From the NCBI GenBank assembly GCA_035500775.1, contig DATJWY010000182.1, forward strand, positions 1 to 14,917: a DNA stretch of 14,917 nucleotides. Direction: 5' to 3'. Below, in pieces: positions 12,985 through 14,917 of the stretch; the stretch's first letter is position 1; the number at the start of each line of letters is the position of its first letter. Under the pieces are notes generated by a model. It did not search any database, had not been told where the DNA came from, and worked only from the letters and a program-made list of their open reading frames with translations. This DNA is from DATJWY01 sp035500775. GTDB lineage: Bacteria > Pseudomonadota > Alphaproteobacteria > Acetobacterales > Acetobacteraceae. A program made the translations under genes and the position numbers.

Positions 12985-14917
12985 ATGGATGGTTCCAGCC
13001 GCCCCGACGATCCCCGCCACGAGGCGGCTACCGCGTCCATCCGGCAACTTCGCACCGGCCTGCTGGACCTGACGGGCCGTAACCCGCTCATCTCCTACCC
13101 GCACGCCACCCGCACCGGTGCCCGCGCCCATGTCCGCGCGGTGCACACGCCGATGAACGTGCTGTTCGCGCAGCTCGCCGAGGGCAAGACGCTCTCCATC
13201 CGCCCGCTGCCGGAGCCGGAGGACGAGCCGGAGGACGAGCGCACCGACCAGTTCCGCGCCATGCTGGAGATGACGCGCGCGACCGACGCCGCCTATGTCG
13301 CCGCGTTCGCCGCCCTCACCGAGGATGAGCTGACCTCGCCCCAGGCCGCGCGCGTCGAGCGGGCGCTGCGCGACGCGGCGCGCGAGGCGCTCGGCCTCCC
13401 GCCCTGGCAGGCGGCGCAGGCGACCGGCCTCGCGGAGCACGCCGCGCGCTGCGGCATCAACCCGTCCTATGAGCTTCCCCCCGCCGCCCCGGAAGAGCCG
13501 GGCCGCGCCGCCCCGGCCGAGCTGCAAACCCTGATGCCGCCGGACGCGCTGGAGCGCGCCCTCTCCCGCATCCGCGACACGGCACGCACGGTGGCCGAGG
13601 AAACCGGCGTCGGCACGCTGCATCTCGCCTTCGGCTTCCTGGAATGGTTCGAGAGCGACAGCGCGGAAAAGCCGTTCGTGAGTCCGCTGCTGCTGCTGCG
13701 CGTCGACATCGACCGCCGCATCGTCCGCAGCCGCTACCAGTACGTGCTCACCGGCACCGGCGACGAGGCCGAGGTCAACCGCACCCTCGCCGAGCGGCTC
13801 GACCGCGATTTCCGCATCCAGCTTCCCCTCCCCACCGAGGACGAGTTGCCGGAAGCCTATCTCGCCCGGGTGGCGGAGGAAGTCTGCCAGGGCCGCAAGC
13901 GCTGGGCGGTGCGCCGCTATGTGACGCTCGCGCATTTCCCCTTCGCCCGCCTCGCGATGTTCCACGATCTCGACGAGACGGCCTGGGCCGAGGCGGGCGG
14001 CCTCGCCTCCCGCCCGCTGCTGCTGCGGCTGCTTGGCGGCGGCGCGTCCGGCGGCGCGCTCTTCGCCGAGGAGCACGAGATCGACGCCCCTTCCGTCGCC
14101 GATCGCGTCCCCGCCCTGGTGCTGGACGCGGATGCCAGCCAGCACAGCGCCGTCTATGACGTGATGACCGGCCAGAACCTGGTCATCGAGGGCCCGCCCG
14201 GCACCGGCAAGTCGCAGACCATCACCAACATCATCGCCGCCGCCCTGGCGGACGGAAAGACGGTGCTGTTCGTCGCCGACAAGCAGGCGGCGCTGCAGGT
14301 GGTGAAGGACCGACTGGACAAGGTCGGGCTCGGCGATTTCTGCCTGGAGCTGCATTCCGGCAAGGCGCGCAAGAAGGACGTGCTGGACGGCCTCGCCCAG
14401 CGCCTTGCCCACCTGCCCGCGGCCCCCGGCCCGGAGGCGCTGGAGGCACGGCTGCGCGACCTCGCCGCCACCCGCGCCGCCCTCACCCGCTACGTGGAGA
14501 TCCTCAACGCCCCGCTCGGCACCACCGGCGGCACGGTGCATGACGCGCTCTGGGCCGATCGCCGCCGCCGCGACGGCGAAAGCGAGGCGGCGCGCCGGCT
14601 GGACGCGCTCGACCTGCCCGGCGCCGACACCCTCACCCGCTCCGACATCGAGCGCCGCCGCGCCGTGTTGGAGCGGTTCGAGCGCGCCGCCGCGCCGATC
14701 CTGGCGCAATTCGGCGCCCCCGCCGCGCATCCCTGGCACGGCGTCACCCGCGCCGATCTCTCCTCGGTGGATTTCGATCCGGCGGTGCGCGAGACGGCGG
14801 ACGCCGCCGCGGCGATGGAGGCGGTGGTGCGCGCCGCCGCCGCCCTTGCTCCGCTTGGCATCGAAAGGCCAGGGCTCTGCCCTGGACCCGCTGGGGCCTT
14901 GAGGCCCCAGACCCCCG
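12985..14917 (+). CDS. DUF4011-domain superfamily 1 helicase (Hhe-like candidate defence protein), 3' end beyond window
   Basis: The first 644 codons of a large protein are visible, with the ATG at 12985 and GGAGAG at 12969-12974. The N-terminal DUF4011 region is recognisable from IRQLRTGLLDLTGRNPLISY (about 18-37), GVGTLHLAFGFLEWFE (about 209-224), VSPLLLLRVDIDR (about 232-244) and the later AHFPFARLAMFHDLD. The first RecA-like helicase motor follows: Walker A GPPGTGKSQT at 403-412, motif Ia-like KTVLFVADKQAALQVVKDRL, then LELHSGK. Full-length relatives run to well over 1000 residues, often with a Vsr-like nuclease and DUF3320 at the C-terminus (the Hhe architecture in antiphage surveys). 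That end lies outside this window, so the defence call is inference. The last 45 nt fall in a hairpin repeat but keep the frame open. The complementary strand also has a long open frame, which is a composition artefact. Confidence 0.88.
   Translation, partial: MDGSSRPDDPRHEAATASIRQLRTGLLDLTGRNPLISYPHATRTGARAHVRAVHTPMNVLFAQLAEGKTLSIRPLPEPEDEPEDERTDQFRAMLEMTRATDAAYVAAFAALTEDELTSPQAARVERALRDAAREALGLPPWQAAQATGLAEHAARCGINPSYELPPAAPEEPGRAAPAELQTLMPPDALERALSRIRDTARTVAEETGVGTLHLAFGFLEWFESDSAEKPFVSPLLLLRVDIDRRIVRSRYQYVLTGTGDEAEVNRTLAERLDRDFRIQLPLPTEDELPEAYLARVAEEVCQGRKRWAVRRYVTLAHFPFARLAMFHDLDETAWAEAGGLASRPLLLRLLGGGASGGALFAEEHEIDAPSVADRVPALVLDADASQHSAVYDVMTGQNLVIEGPPGTGKSQTITNIIAAALADGKTVLFVADKQAALQVVKDRLDKVGLGDFCLELHSGKARKKDVLDGLAQRLAHLPAAPGPEALEARLRDLAATRAALTRYVEILNAPLGTTGGTVHDALWADRRRRDGESEAARRLDALDLPGADTLTRSDIERRRAVLERFERAAAPILAQFGAPAAHPWHGVTRADLSSVDFDPAVRETADAAAAMEAVVRAAAALAPLGIERPGLCPGPAGALRPQTP
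14869..14914 (+). repeat. GC-rich double stem-loop repeat, copy 4, inside helicase frame
   Basis: Hairpin 1 is CCAGGGC/GCCCTGG (14869-14875 and 14879-14885). The linker is ACCCG, and hairpin 2 is CTGGGGCC/GGCCCCAG (14891-14898 and 14903-14910), followed by ACCCC. The order and core sequences match the extragenic copies at 1004-1050 and 1195-1246. Here the repeat is read through by the helicase frame as RPGLCPGPAGALRPQTP. It is cut close by the window edge. Confidence 0.75.

Noticed and set aside
12628..14739. 703-codon minus-strand open frame opposite the helicase
   Set aside because: Arg/Gly/Ala/His-rich without recognisable motifs, while the plus strand shows DUF4011 and Walker A in an uninterrupted frame.
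1..14917. CRISPR arrays, tRNA or rRNA genes
   Set aside because: No regularly spaced direct repeats, tRNA cloverleaf with a CCA end, or rRNA signature was seen on either strand by eye; the repeats present are dispersed hairpins.

Overview
The window is GC-rich DNA, very probably from an alphaproteobacterium. The best lineage marker is an EipB (DUF1849) envelope protein, a family I know from Alphaproteobacteria. The small dispersed GC-rich hairpin repeats look like those of Acetobacteraceae-type genomes, but genus-level placement is inference. No rRNA, tRNA or CRISPR array was seen.

Layout. Positions 1-2167 hold the 3' part of an MFS transporter facing an SRAP (HMCES/YedK-type) gene, which follows a small basic protein gene in an apparent two-gene operon. 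Two oppositely oriented copies of a GC-rich double stem-loop sit at the convergent 3' ends. Positions 2341-4941 encode an 866-residue CPA1-type cation/proton antiporter with a C-terminal cyclic-nucleotide-binding-like domain. Positions 4942-5396 are less GC-biased and hold no gene I can defend. Positions 5397-9754 are an envelope block: an OmpA-type lipoprotein, a Tat-exported HAD phosphatase converging on it with a 4-nt CTAG stop-codon overlap, a DUF4239 membrane protein, an HdeD/DUF308 membrane protein and an EipB-like periplasmic protein. Positions 9755-10029 carry a cluster of palindromic repeats. Positions 10030-11580 are a minus-strand pair for quinone/electrophile reduction (an MDR oxidoreductase and a flavodoxin-fold NAD(P)H:quinone reductase).

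The right part, from about 11590 on, looks accessory. It holds a truncated, frameshifted IS5-type transposase remnant directly upstream of the quinone operon, a vapBC toxin-antitoxin pair with a clear palindromic operator, a second copy of the palindromic repeat, and the first 644 codons of a very large DUF4011/superfamily-1 helicase. That helicase architecture is associated with antiphage defence (Hhe-like proteins). The helicase frame runs off the right edge through a copy of the GC double stem-loop that elsewhere lies outside genes.

The most notable points are the candidate defence helicase with a repeat inside its open frame, the two modular repeat families and their relation to gene ends, the vapB gene without a stop at the usual place, and a possible promoter in the IS remnant reading into the quinone-reductase operon.
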